A stretch of DNA of 64,000 nt, from contig NZ_RYZZ01000018.1 in NCBI RefSeq assembly GCF_003989135.1, forward strand, positions 1 through 64,000, written 5' to 3'. Of this stretch, positions 9,695 to 19,095 are shown piece after piece (the first letter of the stretch is position 1; every line of letters starts with the position of its first letter). Under the pieces are notes generated by a model. The model had not been told where the DNA came from, did no database searches, and was given only the letters and a program-made list of their open reading frames with translations. The stretch is from Peribacillus cavernae. Its GTDB lineage: Bacteria; Bacillota; Bacilli; Bacillales; DSM-1321. The position numbers and the translations under genes are program-made.

Positions 9695-11287
9695 TTGTTT
9701 TCCCCATTAACCCCACTTGACTGGAAGCGAAGGGCAGTCAAATATTATCCGCAAAAAACAGCTGTTATCGATGGAGAGAAGGAGTTTACGTATAAGGAAT
9801 TTGGAGAACGTACAGATCAGCTTTCGGTTGCCTTGCATAAAGCAGGTATCCAAAAAGGTGATCACGTTGCGGTAATGTTGCCCAACACTCATTATATGTT
9901 GGAGTGCTTTTACGGTATCTGTCAACTTGGCGCTGTAATGGTACCTTTGAATTACCGGTTATCAGCAGGAGACTTGGAGTACATAATCAATCACAGTGAT
10001 TCGAAAATGTTAATTGTAGATGAAGAGTTTAGCGAGCCGATTGAGGAAATCGAGGGTAACCTATCATTGGAACAGTTCGTTATCGTTTCTGTTGCAGGAC
10101 ATGAGACTTCTCTAAATGGAGTGGATTAAGAGGCATTTCTTCAACATGCTCCAGAAAAAGCCGTACCATCAGAGGTTGAAATCGATGAAAATCAACTCCT
10201 AACATTGAATTATACTAGCGGAACGACATCAAAACCAAAAGGAGTGATGTTAACCCACCGCAGTAATTACATGAACGCGGCTAATTTCATGTATCACCTT
10301 GGTGTCAACCACGATGATGTTTATCTTCATACATTACCGATGTTCCATGCGAATGGCTGGGGCGGTGTTTGGGCGATCACTGCGACTGGCGGCACCCATG
10401 TATGTTTGAGAAAGGTGGAGCCACCTGTGATTCTCGAGTTGTTTGAAAGTAAAAATATCACTCTATTATGTGGTGCTCCGACTGTCATTAATATGCTTGT
10501 AAATGAGCCCAAAGCTAAGGAAATTAATATTAAGACACGCCCGCGCATGGCGACAGCTGGTGCACCTCCAGCGGCGGCTCTGATTCATAAAGCACAGGAA
10601 ATCCTTGGATTACATATGATCCATGTCTATGGTCTGACGGAAACCTCTCCTTTCATTCTTTATTGTGAGTGGAAAAAAGAATTTGATTCAAAATCGGCGG
10701 ATGAACAAGCAACTATTAAGGCAAGACAAGGGATTGAACTCGCTTTTAATGGGGAAACAAAGGTCGTTCATCCAGATGGGGGAGAAGTCGCTTGGAATGG
10801 GAAGGAATTAGGAGAAATCATTACTCGTGGCAACGTTGTGATGACGGGATATTACAAGGATCCGCAGACAACATCAGCTGCAATCAAGGATGGATGGTTC
10901 CATACCGGCGATTTGGCGGTCACTTATCCAGATGGGTTCATTGAGATACAAGATCGCGCCAAGGATTTGATCATTTCAGGAGGAGAAAATATTTCTTCTA
11001 CAGAGGTGGAAGGTGTTTTGTATAAACACCCGGCTATCAGGGAGGCTGCGGTTATTGCCATTCCTGATGAAAAATGGGGTGAGGTACCAAAAGCAATCAT
11101 TGTGTTACAGCCTGATGCAAATGTGACGGAAGAGGAGATTATTCACTTTTGCAGATCTGCAATGGCACACTTTAAAGCACCTAAAGCTGTTGAGTTCGTG
11201 GATTCTTTACCAAAAACAGCTACGGGTAAACTACAAAAATACCGTTTGAGGGAAATGCATTGGATCGGACAGAAGAAGGTAAATTAA
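9695..11287 (+). pseudogene. Long-chain fatty-acyl-CoA ligase interrupted by a nonsense codon
   Basis: Read through one stop, this is a complete 530-residue AMP-forming acyl-CoA synthetase: acceptor region KTAVIDGEKEFTY, P-loop YTSGTTSKPKGVM, YGLTETSPF, the GWFHTGDLA motif and the C-terminal PKTATGKLQKYRL with its catalytic lysine. A TAA at 10127-10129 lies in frame between NGVD and EAFLQHA, so the reading frame is intact on both sides. The change fits TAT (Tyr) to TAA. UAA is not a recoding codon, so the Sec system here cannot rescue it. The start is a TTG after AAAAAGGAG. A CoA-transferase gene follows, which suggests an acyl-CoA catabolic pair. The stop may be a recent mutation or a sequencing error; internal reinitiation at 10205 would give a protein without its N-terminal domain. 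Confidence 0.85.
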
Positions 11288-11337
11288 TAGCTTTGAAATG
11301 GATTTAGCTACATTTTTTTAGTAGAGGTGAGAAAATA

Positions 11338-12534
11338 GTGTTAAATTCTTTAAAAATACTTGATTTTTCCAAGTTATTACCTGGTCCATATGCTACGATG
11401 ATGCTGGCTGATTTAGGTGCTGAAATATTACGTGTTGAATCACCAAATTTGCCGGATTTTATAAGAGAACTAGAACCATTAGATGGAGAAGATTCGGCAA
11501 CACATCAACATTTGAACCGCTCTAAGAAATCAATTAGCTTGGATTTGAAAAAGCAGGAGGCAGTTGAGATTGTTAAACGACTTATTCTTGATTATGATAT
11601 TGTCTTGGAACAATTCAGGCCTGGTGTAATGGAACGGCTTGGCCTCGACTACGAATCTCTTAAAGAGGTGAATCCAACAATTATTTATTGTTCTCTTTCT
11701 GGTTACGGTCAGACAGGTCCATATCGTGATCGGCCAGGACATGATAACAACTACCTATCAATCGCCGGAGTGGCTGGTTACTCAACACGCGAAAATCAGC
11801 GTCCTGTTCCAATGGGAATTCAAATTGCAGATATGGCAGGTGGATCTTTGCATAGTGTGATTGCTATCTTGTCTGCGGTTATCCACCGTGAACACACCGG
11901 CGAGGGTCAACATATTGATCTCAGCATGATGGATTCATCTTTTGCATTAAATGCAATGTTTGGTTCTGGTTATTTGACTAGTGGGGTTGAGCCAAAATCG
12001 GAAGCAACGGAACTGAATGGCGGGTCCTTTTATGATTATTATGAAACGAAGGATAAACGATATTTTTCAGTGGGAAGCATTGAACCCTCATTTAGAAAAA
12101 AATTATGTGAAGCATTAGGCATTCCGCATATGGTTAATCTAGCAGGAAATACAAAACCTGAAGACAAAAGGACCTTTAAAGAAGCAGTCAAAGAAGCTTT
12201 TTTGGAAAAAACATATGGTGAATGGCTGAATATTTTTAAAGATGTGGAGGCTTGTGTAGAGCCTGTACTTAAACTTTCCGAGACTATTGAGCATCCACAA
12301 ATACAAGCAAGAAACATGATCGTGGATGTCCCTAGGAATAACGGAACATCCCAAAGACAAATCGCATCTCCAATTAAGTCAACCGCATATAAGCAACAAT
12401 ACAAATACATTGGCGGAAAGCGAGGAGCAAATACATTAGAAGTACTTCAACAAATAGGTTTAGATGAAAATCAAATAAACGAATTGATAGACAAAGACTT
12501 GTTTGGGTTGGCAGAGAAACATCAAAGTCGCTAG
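11338..12534 (+). CDS. CaiB/BaiF-family CoA transferase
   Basis: This 398-residue type III CoA transferase moves CoA between acyl groups (or racemises 2-methylacyl-CoA in some members). It begins with the family signature LDFSKLLPGPYATMMLADLGAE and has NRSKKSISLDLK and the DNNYLSIAG segment around the catalytic aspartate. The start is GTG at 11338 after AGAGGTGAG. It lies 50 bases after the acyl-CoA ligase pseudogene and was probably cotranscribed. Substrate cannot be assigned; formyl-CoA, carnitine and bile-acid transferases share the fold. Confidence 0.88.
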   Translation: MLNSLKILDFSKLLPGPYATMMLADLGAEILRVESPNLPDFIRELEPLDGEDSATHQHLNRSKKSISLDLKKQEAVEIVKRLILDYDIVLEQFRPGVMERLGLDYESLKEVNPTIIYCSLSGYGQTGPYRDRPGHDNNYLSIAGVAGYSTRENQRPVPMGIQIADMAGGSLHSVIAILSAVIHREHTGEGQHIDLSMMDSSFALNAMFGSGYLTSGVEPKSEATELNGGSFYDYYETKDKRYFSVGSIEPSFRKKLCEALGIPHMVNLAGNTKPEDKRTFKEAVKEAFLEKTYGEWLNIFKDVEACVEPVLKLSETIEHPQIQARNMIVDVPRNNGTSQRQIASPIKSTAYKQQYKYIGGKRGANTLEVLQQIGLDENQINELIDKDLFGLAEKHQSR

Positions 12535-13126
12535 AACTTCAGCTTTATCAATAATTAAATCACATCAAATCTTTAACAATTATCTTAATTATTCATTGTA
12601 TGAGACCAAAAATTTCTCTAAAGTAGGGAGAAATCTATGTTCAACCAAATCCGATTAGACTGGTGAAAAGGATTTTATTCTCTCCCTTTTTAATGCTAGT
12701 CATTATAAGTTACCGACAATTTCTGCAAATGCTTAACCGGGTTTGCAGTTTTTTATGTTTGTAGAATTCCGGGACAAAACGCAAGCAGGTTGTGGTTGGG
12801 GTGGTTTTTGTAAATGTAACTTTGTACCAGTCTATCCAGGCCTCATCTATAAAATTCCAATATATTAAAATTATACATCAGTATAAGAGTTCAAGAAATA
12901 ATTTGACCATATATTATTCAATAAAGGGAGAAGATGTCCATTAAATACGACAAAGACAAGCCATCAGGCTTGTTTCTTCAAGTGTTATAAATAATTATAA
13001 TAGAATATGATATAGTTATAATTGAGACAAAAAAGGTGTGTTCCTAGGTCGTGCCTGGCTTTTTGTGACACCTAAGCAGGAGCGCCTACATCTTTTTTGC
13101 AAATATAGGAGATAAGGAAGGTTATA
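12535..13126. other. Intergenic region with hairpins before mqo
   Basis: No gene is seen. Three hairpins are present. The first is a terminator (CTGCAAA / TTTGCAG, then six T) at 12723-12754. The second is ACAAGCC / GGCTTGT at 12956-12973, followed by TTCTT. The third is AGGTGT / ACACCT at 13034-13073 in the mqo leader. The leader text around GTGCCTGGC resembles a short dispersed repeat seen in many Bacillus genomes, which is recollection and not checked. A TTATAAT near 13015 may serve mqo. Confidence 0.5.
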
Positions 13127-14629
13127 ATGAGCAACATACAGAAAAAAACAGACGTTATCTTGGTTGGTGGCGGAATCATGAGCGCGACTTTGGGATCATT
13201 TCTGAAAGAGTTAGCACCAGAATGGGAAATCAAAGTGTTTGAGAAGCTCGAAAAAGCAGGCGAGGAAAGCTCTAACGAATGGAATAATGCGGGAACAGGG
13301 CATGCTGCACTATGCGAGCTTAACTACACTGTCGAAAAACCAGACGGATCTATAGATATTAGCAAAGCGATTAAAATTAATGAACAGTTCCAGGTTTCAA
13401 TGCAGTTTTGGTCTTATCTTGTAAACAACAAGCTGATCAATAATCCGCAGGACTTTATCATGCCATTGCCTCATATGAGTATGGTACAAGGGGAAGAAAA
13501 TGTAACGTTTTTAAAGAAACGTTTTGAAGCACTGTCAAACAATCCCCTCTTCCAAGGGATGAAATTTTCTGATGACCCAGCAAAGCTGATGGAATGGATT
13601 CCGCTTATTATGCAAAACCGTCCATCGAATGATGCGATAGCGGCAACAAAAATCGACACTGGAACGGATGTCAACTTTGGTACTTTAACACGCATGTTAT
13701 TTGACCACTTAAAGACTAAAAACGTTGATATCAAATATAAACATAGTGTTGATAATATAAAACGTACTAGCGATGGCTCGTGGGAATTAAAAGTGCGTAA
13801 TGTCGATAGCGGTAGCGTTGAGCGCCATACGGCAAAATTCGTCTTTATCGGAGGTGGGGGCGGAAGCCTGCATTTACTGCAAAAATCTGGTATTCCTGAG
13901 TCAAAACATATTGGCGGATTCCCGGTTAGCGGAATATTTATGGTATGTAATAATCCAGAAGTTGTAGCGCAGCATCATGCTAAAGTATACGGCAAAGCGA
14001 AGGTTGGTGCTCCACCAATGTCTGTTCCGCATCTTGACACACGATATATTGACAACAAAAAATCGTTACTATTTGGACCATTTGCCGGCTTCTCACCCAA
14101 GTTCTTAAAAACGGGTTCAATGTTGGATTTAGTCACTTCCGTAAAACCGAATAATGTCTTCACTATGTTGGCGGCAGGCGCAAAAGAGATGTCATTGACA
14201 AAATACCTGATCCAGCAAGTTATGTTATCGAAAGAACAGCGCATGGAAGAGTTACGAGAGTTTATCCCGAACGCCAAGCTTGAGGATTGGGATTTAGTAG
14301 TAGCGGGCCAACGTGTACAAGTTATCAAAGATACAGAAGCAGGCGGCAAAGGAACGCTTCAATTTGGTACGGAAGTGATTACTGCTGCTGATGGCTCGAT
14401 TGCTGCATTGCTCGGCGCTTCTCCTGGTGCTTCTACTGCCGTTAACGTTATGCTTGAGGTATTAGAAAAGTGCTTCCCACAACATATGACAGAGTGGAAA
14501 CCAAAAATCAAAGAAATGATTCCTTCTTATGGCGTGTCACTAATGGAAAACCCAGAGCTTCTGCACGAAATTCATACTTCAACAGCAGAGACGCTTGGCC
14601 TAAGCGAAAAAGAGCTAGTCTATAGTTAA
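13127..14629 (+). CDS. mqo: Malate:quinone oxidoreductase
   Basis: Mqo is a peripheral membrane FAD enzyme that oxidises L-malate to oxaloacetate and reduces quinone, acting in the TCA cycle beside or in place of malate dehydrogenase. The 500-residue protein has the N-terminal FAD-binding fold ([17 protein letters not shown]), the family segment [18 protein letters not shown] near residue 50, the glycine-rich [13 protein letters not shown] and a second FAD contact near [12 protein letters not shown]. Length and motifs are standard. The start follows GGAGATAAGGAAGG. It stands alone, bounded by a terminator. Confidence 0.95.
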   Translation: MSNIQKKTDVILVGGGIMSATLGSFLKELAPEWEIKVFEKLEKAGEESSNEWNNAGTGHAALCELNYTVEKPDGSIDISKAIKINEQFQVSMQFWSYLVNNKLINNPQDFIMPLPHMSMVQGEENVTFLKKRFEALSNNPLFQGMKFSDDPAKLMEWIPLIMQNRPSNDAIAATKIDTGTDVNFGTLTRMLFDHLKTKNVDIKYKHSVDNIKRTSDGSWELKVRNVDSGSVERHTAKFVFIGGGGGSLHLLQKSGIPESKHIGGFPVSGIFMVCNNPEVVAQHHAKVYGKAKVGAPPMSVPHLDTRYIDNKKSLLFGPFAGFSPKFLKTGSMLDLVTSVKPNNVFTMLAAGAKEMSLTKYLIQQVMLSKEQRMEELREFIPNAKLEDWDLVVAGQRVQVIKDTEAGGKGTLQFGTEVITAADGSIAALLGASPGASTAVNVMLEVLEKCFPQHMTEWKPKIKEMIPSYGVSLMENPELLHEIHTSTAETLGLSEKELVYS

Positions 14630-14803
14630 TTCTGTGGATGTAGAAACAAAGGTATTTAATGCAAAAGTTTAAACAACATTTTTCATCAATGGACAATCGT
14701 TTCTATGATGAAGAGATTGAAAAGGCAATTATTGAAAAAAAGAGATAAAAAAGTTCACTTAAAGAATTGAATAAATAATAGAATATCATTGAAAATAAAA
14801 CAT

Positions 14804-14842
14804 AGAACCCTTAATCTATCTTTGGATTGAAGGTTCTTTTTT
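14804..14842 (+). terminator. Intrinsic terminator downstream of mqo
   Basis: A 13-bp stem with one G-T pair (AGAACCCTTAATC / GATTGAAGGTTCT), an 8-nt loop and a T6 tail. A 29-codon frame (14659-14748) between mqo and this hairpin has only a weak ribosome site and is not called. Confidence 0.85.
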
Positions 14843-14906
14843 AAAAAATTCGCAGTTAGAGAGGTTACAGTGAACCGTATCATAAGTAAATGGGGTTTTT
14901 GTATGA

Positions 14907-15094
14907 GGTCTTCATAAGGGGAAGGATAAAATTCTGTAAATAAGTGAAAAAAGTCCTTCATAGGAGAGCTGAAGGACCAAAATCAAATAAGGGAAAGAAA
15001 GGTCTTCATGTGGTTGATGAAGGACCAAAATCAATAGTTAAGTATAAGTGAGAGGAAAGGCCTTCATATGGTATCTGAGGGGCAAAATCAAATA
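14907..15094. repeat. Four imperfect hairpin-forming direct repeats
   Basis: Units start near 14907, 14953, 15001 and 15059 (spacing 46-58 bases). Each begins GGTCTTCAT or a variant; the last three contain TGAAGGACC or a variant followed by AAAATCAA, so each can fold into a hairpin by pairing CCTTCA with TGAAGG. The first unit is the most degenerate. They are non-coding on the plus strand. On the minus strand they spell short repeated peptide-like text in frames I do not consider genes. Confidence 0.7.
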
Positions 15095-15482
15095 GGTGAT
15101 GAAAAAAATGCTTCTTTAGAGTTTTAAAGACAAGAAGGCAGGAAGAAGCATCTTCTGTAGTTTGATATTTTTTATTCGTAGAAAGACCATTGATTGATGA
15201 ACAATAGCGGTTAACCTGAGTTGGGAAAATAAATGGTTTGTTAAGAGGTGCTTGGTATAAGGTGAATTCGGGGTTGATAAAAACGACTGAAGAATTATTT
15301 AAATATCTTTTAGTTACTTGCAATTATCATTGATTCTTTCTTGTATGTGACCAAAATTATTTATATGGAGTAGGAGGGTCTAGCATAGGGAGACTGCTCA
15401 AGCAGTCTCTTTAATTGTCGGAAAGTGATGAAAAAAATTCATTTTTTATGTTATATTATGAATAAAACTAATATAAAGAGGG
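15095..15482. other. Intergenic region before LysR gene
   Basis: No gene is seen. A perfect 9-bp hairpin GAGACTGCT / AGCAGTCTC lies at 15390-15409 followed by TTTAATT and is terminator-like. A segment around 15342 (TTGTATGTGACCAAAA) resembles one at 12597 (TTGTATGAGACCAAAA), a possible dispersed fragment. The LysR ribosome site is weak (AGAGGG). Confidence 0.45.
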
Positions 15483-16364
15483 ATGAATTTGTCGATAGGC
15501 AAATATGAAATATTTCATACAGTTGTAGAACTTGGCAGCTTAACAAAAGCAAGTGAATCGTTAAATATTTCCCAATCAGGGGTAAGTCATGCCATTTCCA
15601 GCTTGGAAAAAGAGCTGGGGTTTTCCTTATTAACCCGTAATAAAGCAGGCATCAGGCTAACCGTAAACGGTGAGCGAATGTTGTTGTATATTAGGGAGAT
15701 TCTATATTTGAATGAAAAAATGCTTCAGGAGGCTGGGGAAATAAGAGGACTAGAAATAGGGACTGTTAGGATCGGCACATTTTCATCTATTTCTGCTGTA
15801 TGGCTTCCTGGAATATTGAAAAAATTCATGGATCAATATCCGCATATAAAAGTAGACATTGTGGAGGGGAAACAGGAGGAAATCTCTCTGTGGATTTCTC
15901 AGGGGATTGTAGATTTCGGTTTTTTAATGCCGCCTGCTGCCGATCTGGAGGTTCTCCATTTAAAGCGAGAAGCGTTTTGCTGTGTTGTGCCGGAAACCCA
16001 CCATCTTGGTGCTGAAAATTCGATAAAGCCGAATGCATTGAAGGAAGAAAAGCTGATTCTCCAAAATTCTACCCTTAAAATCATACATAACATTTTGAAA
16101 TCAAATAAACTTTCTCCTGAAATTGCTTTTCATTTAGATGATGAACAGGCTGTTATTTCGATGGTAAAAAACTCCCTTGGTGTAGCCATCCTGCCAGACA
16201 TCGCTTTATATAATCTACCTGATGGTGTAAAAAAAATACCTCTTTCAGATGATCGAGCAATTTTCTCCATCGGCATTGGTTCGATATCCTTCAAAAATCT
16301 TCCGCCAGCTGCCGAAAAATTTATAGCAGCATCGACCTTATGGTTAAACGAACATTTCACATGA
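15483..16364 (+). CDS. LysR-family transcriptional regulator
   Basis: This 293-residue regulator has an N-terminal winged helix-turn-helix (SLTKASESLNISQSGVSHAI, about 17-36) and a LysR substrate-binding domain (VRIGTFSSISAVWLPGIL onward). It resembles YwbI/CynR-type members. No divergent partner gene is present: upstream are the repeats and mqo, and downstream is the damaged mobile element, so its target is unclear. The partner may have been lost when the mobile DNA arrived, or the regulator may act elsewhere. Confidence 0.85.
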   Translation: MNLSIGKYEIFHTVVELGSLTKASESLNISQSGVSHAISSLEKELGFSLLTRNKAGIRLTVNGERMLLYIREILYLNEKMLQEAGEIRGLEIGTVRIGTFSSISAVWLPGILKKFMDQYPHIKVDIVEGKQEEISLWISQGIVDFGFLMPPAADLEVLHLKREAFCCVVPETHHLGAENSIKPNALKEEKLILQNSTLKIIHNILKSNKLSPEIAFHLDDEQAVISMVKNSLGVAILPDIALYNLPDGVKKIPLSDDRAIFSIGIGSISFKNLPPAAEKFIAASTLWLNEHFT

Positions 16365-16906
16365 TTCTCGTAATTATGCCCTTTTCTTATGGTACACATC
16401 TAAAGTAAATTTGATATTTATTGGAACCCGGGGGAGGGAGTACGCTTATTTTTCATATTAAAATAAGCGTAGCATGTAAATGTAAAGGTAAACAGAAAAA
16501 GAGTAAGCAACAAAAAACGGCAGGAGCCAGGGGGGTAAAAGACTGACAAGCAGCATACCTGCTTCCCATGTATTTTCCTTAATCGGCAGACAAAGGTAGA
16601 GGGCGACCAAGAGGCACGACGATAAGGGAAAAATCCCGAATTGTAAACAACTGCTTGTAAATGATAAAGGGATCCTGTTTGTTATTGATACCCATGAAGC
16701 TTATGAAAGGGCCAAAATTTTACTAATAGGTATGATTTGTTGCCACGGCATAGCTGTGGTTTTTATCGTTCCCCGAGAGAAGACTCCCCACTTCAAGGAA
16801 TGTGGCGTAGCCCAATGAGTGAGTGGGAGATGAATGTCGGTGCCAAAACCTTCCTCATTATGTTATAATGGGAACAAACATTCCTTTCGGGAGTGAGGTG
16901 AATTTC
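16365..16906. other. Intergenic region and probable left end of the TnpB element
   Basis: A perfect 12-bp hairpin (TACGCTTATTTT and complement) lies at 16441-16471. An unrecognised fragment encoding FVIDTHEAYERAKI is readable around 16677-16720 with no start. From about 16740 the sequence has compact hairpins (CCACGGC / GCTGTGG at 16743-16759) and the GTGGCG/AGTGAGTGGGAG text typical of transposon left ends. I cannot fix the exact boundary. Confidence 0.4.
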
Positions 16907-17747
16907 ATGATTGTTAACAAAGCATATAAATTTCGTATATACCCTAATCAACATCAAACTGAGCTTATTAACAAAATCATTGGCTGTTCAAGGTTTGTAT
17001 TTAATTTCTTTCTTAATAAGCAAAAAGATAAAGATGCTTATTGGCATGTTTGTGAAGAAATGAAACAGAATGGCCAGCTTCCAACCAACAATTGGAAAGG
17101 TGAGTATCTAAACAAATATGAAACAGTGAAAGCACTCCCTGAACTAAAAAAGAACTATTCGTTTCTAGAAGAAGTGGATAGCATTGCCTTGCAGAAATCT
17201 GTTGAAAACTTAGCGGATGCCTATAGCAGATACTACAAAAAACAAAACAAACAACCCCGCTTTAAATCGAAAAAGAACCCTGTCCAGTCTTACACTACGA
17301 AGCATACAAATGGAAATATCCCTGTGATAGATCATCATATCAAATTGCCAAAGTTAGGTCTTGTACGTTTTGCTAAAAGTCGTGAAGTACGAGGACGCAT
17401 TATGAGTGCAACCATTAGACACAACCCTTCCGGCAAATATTTTGTTTCATTAGCAACCGAAACAGAAGTAGCCGATTTGCCTAAAACCAAGGGCACAATT
17501 CAAAACAATGATGGCATACAAAGCGAACTGGTATGGCAAACAAATCGTTACTGTTGCGAAGAACTTTCCTTCTAGTCAACTGTGTTCTAGCTGTGGCTAC
17601 ATACACAAAGACGTTAAACATCTCGGATTACGCGAATGGAAATGTCCTTCTTGTGGGACTCATCATAATCGAGATGTTAACGCAGGACAAAACCTTAAAA
17701 ATGAAGCCATAAGGCTTCTAACCGTAGGGACTACGGGGATAGCCTAA
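16907..17747 (+). pseudogene. tnpB: IS200/IS605-family TnpB (OrfB) with internal deletion and frameshift
   Basis: The N-terminal part (ATG at 16907 after GGGAGTGAGGTG) is a typical TnpB/Fanzor-like nuclease: KAYKFRIYPNQHQTELINK, then the beta-barrel and helical lobe to [18 protein letters not shown] near 17500. The next residues should hold the RuvC-I Asp (xDxGLKD) and RuvC-II Glu (GMENL) regions, but the sequence jumps straight to [20 protein letters not shown] in another frame. That C-terminal part keeps the zinc finger (CSSCGY ... CPSCGTHH) and RuvC-III (RDVNAGQN). By comparison with intact relatives, about 120 codons are missing, so the nuclease should be dead. No TnpA transposase is present. 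Confidence 0.85.
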
Positions 17748-17831
17748 TCAATAACTGGTGGATGCACTGGTGTTCTTAGGAATCCCCCGCTTCAATCGGA
17801 CCGAAAAGTCGATAAGCGGGGGTAGTTCAAT
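17748..17831 (+). other. Right end of TnpB element, reRNA (omega-RNA) scaffold-like hairpin
   Basis: A 9-bp G+C hairpin (CCCCCGCTT at 17784-17792 with AAGCGGGGG at 17814-17822) encloses a small TCGG/CCGA hairpin. In IS605-type elements this position makes the 3' end of the TnpB guide RNA, with guide sequence starting beyond the element end near 17830. This is assignment by position and shape. Confidence 0.5.
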
Positions 17832-17843
17832 TGCTCTCCGCCT

Positions 17844-18003
17844 GTAACATGAATGAAATAATATTATTCACACCAGGCATCAGTTGTCCACATTTCTTCT
17901 GAATGTTTCAAAATTACTTATTTATGATACGAAAATATGATTTGCAGCTCGTAACAGGAATGAAATAAAGTTATCCCCTGGACCCGTCAGTTGTCCACAA
18001 TTT
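17844..18003. repeat. Imperfect ~52-bp direct repeat upstream of the serine recombinase
   Basis: Copy 1 is 17844-17895 and copy 2 is 17951-18003. Shared blocks include GTAACA.GAATGAAATAA at the start and TCAGTTGTCCACA near the end. The copies lie between the TnpB element and the recombinase gene and could be recombination sites or duplicated junction sequence. Confidence 0.7.
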
Positions 18004-18168
18004 TGCTTTTTATCTAAAAATCATATAATTTAGATACAAAATTAGGAGTATTGTACTAAAAATATAATATTGTCTCAAAAATATATCTTTTTATTGTAAA
18101 TGTAAATGTGCGAGACATATTTATGATACATTTTAAGTAATTGATAATATATGGAAGGAGGAGAGGTA

Positions 18169-18726
18169 ATGGCTAAGCTGGGTTATGCGAGAGCCTCTAC
18201 AGGTAAACAAACTCTGGATAAACAGATAAGTTTTCTTACCGAAAGTGGATGCTACAAGATTTTTACTGACATACAAAACAACACAGAAAAAGAAGGATTA
18301 AAAGCAATGCTGGAATACGCAAGAGAAGGAGACATTGTAATCGTATACAAACTTGATAGACTAGCAAAAAGCATCCAAGATCTCCATCGAATAACAAATG
18401 AGCTGAAGGAGAGAGAAATTGATCTTATTTCCTTAACACAAAACATTGATACCTCGGCTGAAAGGGGCGGAATGGTCTTTCATATGATTGAAGTTTGCGC
18501 AGAATTCGAAAGGGAGCTAATCGTTGAAAGGATAAAAGCGGGAATCGAAAACGCGAGAGAAAAGGGAGTTAAGCTAGGAAGGAAAGAAGCTAACAGACTC
18601 CTTAAGGAAAAGGCTTATGAATTGTATCGTTCAGGAGAATATACCATGAAGGAGATTACTCAAGCAACGGGTTTAGCACGGGCGACCATTTATAGATATA
18701 TAGAACAAAAGAAGTCCATTGAATGA
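18169..18726 (+). CDS. Serine recombinase (resolvase/invertase family)
   Basis: This 185-residue small serine recombinase has the N-terminal catalytic domain beginning LGYARASTGKQTLDKQ, with the nucleophile Ser at residue 8 or so, KLDRLAKSIQDL (Arg and Asp of the active site) and an E-helix EFERELIVERIKAGIENARE. A C-terminal helix-turn-helix (YTMKEITQATGLARATIYRYI) follows. The length is that of Tn3 resolvases and DNA invertases. The start ATG at 18169 follows GGAGGAGAGG; an earlier ATG at 18151 lies before that site. It lies beside the imperfect direct repeats and damaged mobile DNA, so it is likely part of a mobile-element remnant or a site-specific switch. Confidence 0.88.
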   Translation: MAKLGYARASTGKQTLDKQISFLTESGCYKIFTDIQNNTEKEGLKAMLEYAREGDIVIVYKLDRLAKSIQDLHRITNELKEREIDLISLTQNIDTSAERGGMVFHMIEVCAEFERELIVERIKAGIENAREKGVKLGRKEANRLLKEKAYELYRSGEYTMKEITQATGLARATIYRYIEQKKSIE

Positions 18727-18828
18727 ATCGTGACCTGTTTAGTGAATCGTATATAGTGCGCAGGTGAATTAAAATGTACAATTTCTCTAAAAGTCACTTT
18801 GGATTCGGCCCTATAAGATAACACAAGA

Positions 18829-18981
18829 TTGTCCATGTAGCATGTAGTCAATAAAACCACGGAAAACATCTATATTAATCTCATTAGCGGATATATCTTC
18901 AACAACATACTTATTAAGGTACTCAAAGTTAGTGTAGTAATCAGTAATAGTTCTGGATGCAAGTTCCTCTTCCTTGGAAAC
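18829..18981 (-). pseudogene. Tyrosine recombinase (phage-type integrase) N-terminal remnant
   Basis: About 50 codons in minus orientation read VSKEEELASRTITDYYTNF, EYLNKYVVEDI and INIDVFRGFIDYML, which is the SAM-like core-binding domain typical of phage and genomic-island integrases. The frame has no proper start of its own (upstream it runs into the tRNA gene) and stops at 18811, before any catalytic domain. It begins directly at the 3' end of tRNA-Sec, the place expected for an integrase of an island inserted at selC. Identification rests on a short segment. Confidence 0.6.
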
Positions 18982-18998
18982 CCTTATATTATAAGGGT

Positions 18999-19095
18999 TG
19001 GCGGGACCGTGTGGGAATCGAACCCACCAGAGACTGCACGAGCCTCTCACGCGGTTTTGAAGACCGAGGAGCGCACCAGCTACCCTTCCGACCCC
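18999..19095 (-). tRNA. selC: tRNA-Sec (anticodon UCA)
   Basis: The minus-strand gene starts GGGGTCGG and ends GTCCCGCCA with encoded CCA. It has an anticodon loop CTTCAAA (anticodon TCA) closed by CGGT/ACCG, a long variable arm built on AGAGGC...GTCTCT, and a T arm GTGGG-TTCGATT-CCCAC. At 97 bases it has the unusual length of bacterial tRNA-Sec (E. coli selC is 95), with an extended acceptor/T helix. Together with SelA and SelB nearby this fixes the identity. Just beyond the 3' end lies a 10-bp perfect hairpin (18979-18999). Confidence 0.95.

Noticed and set aside
10127-10129. Stop codon in the acyl-CoA ligase as a recoding event
   Set aside because: The codon is TAA. Sec uses UGA and pyrrolysine UAG, and no conserved Cys is expected there.
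14659-14748. 29-codon frame after mqo
   Set aside because: Weak ribosome site and no recognisable family; left as uncertain intergenic sequence.
14907-15094. CRISPR array
   Set aside because: Units are degenerate, unequally spaced, without unique spacers of constant length, and no cas gene is nearby.
14755-15323. Minus-strand open frames over the hairpin repeats
   Set aside because: They simply translate the repeat units, are broken by stops and lack good starts.
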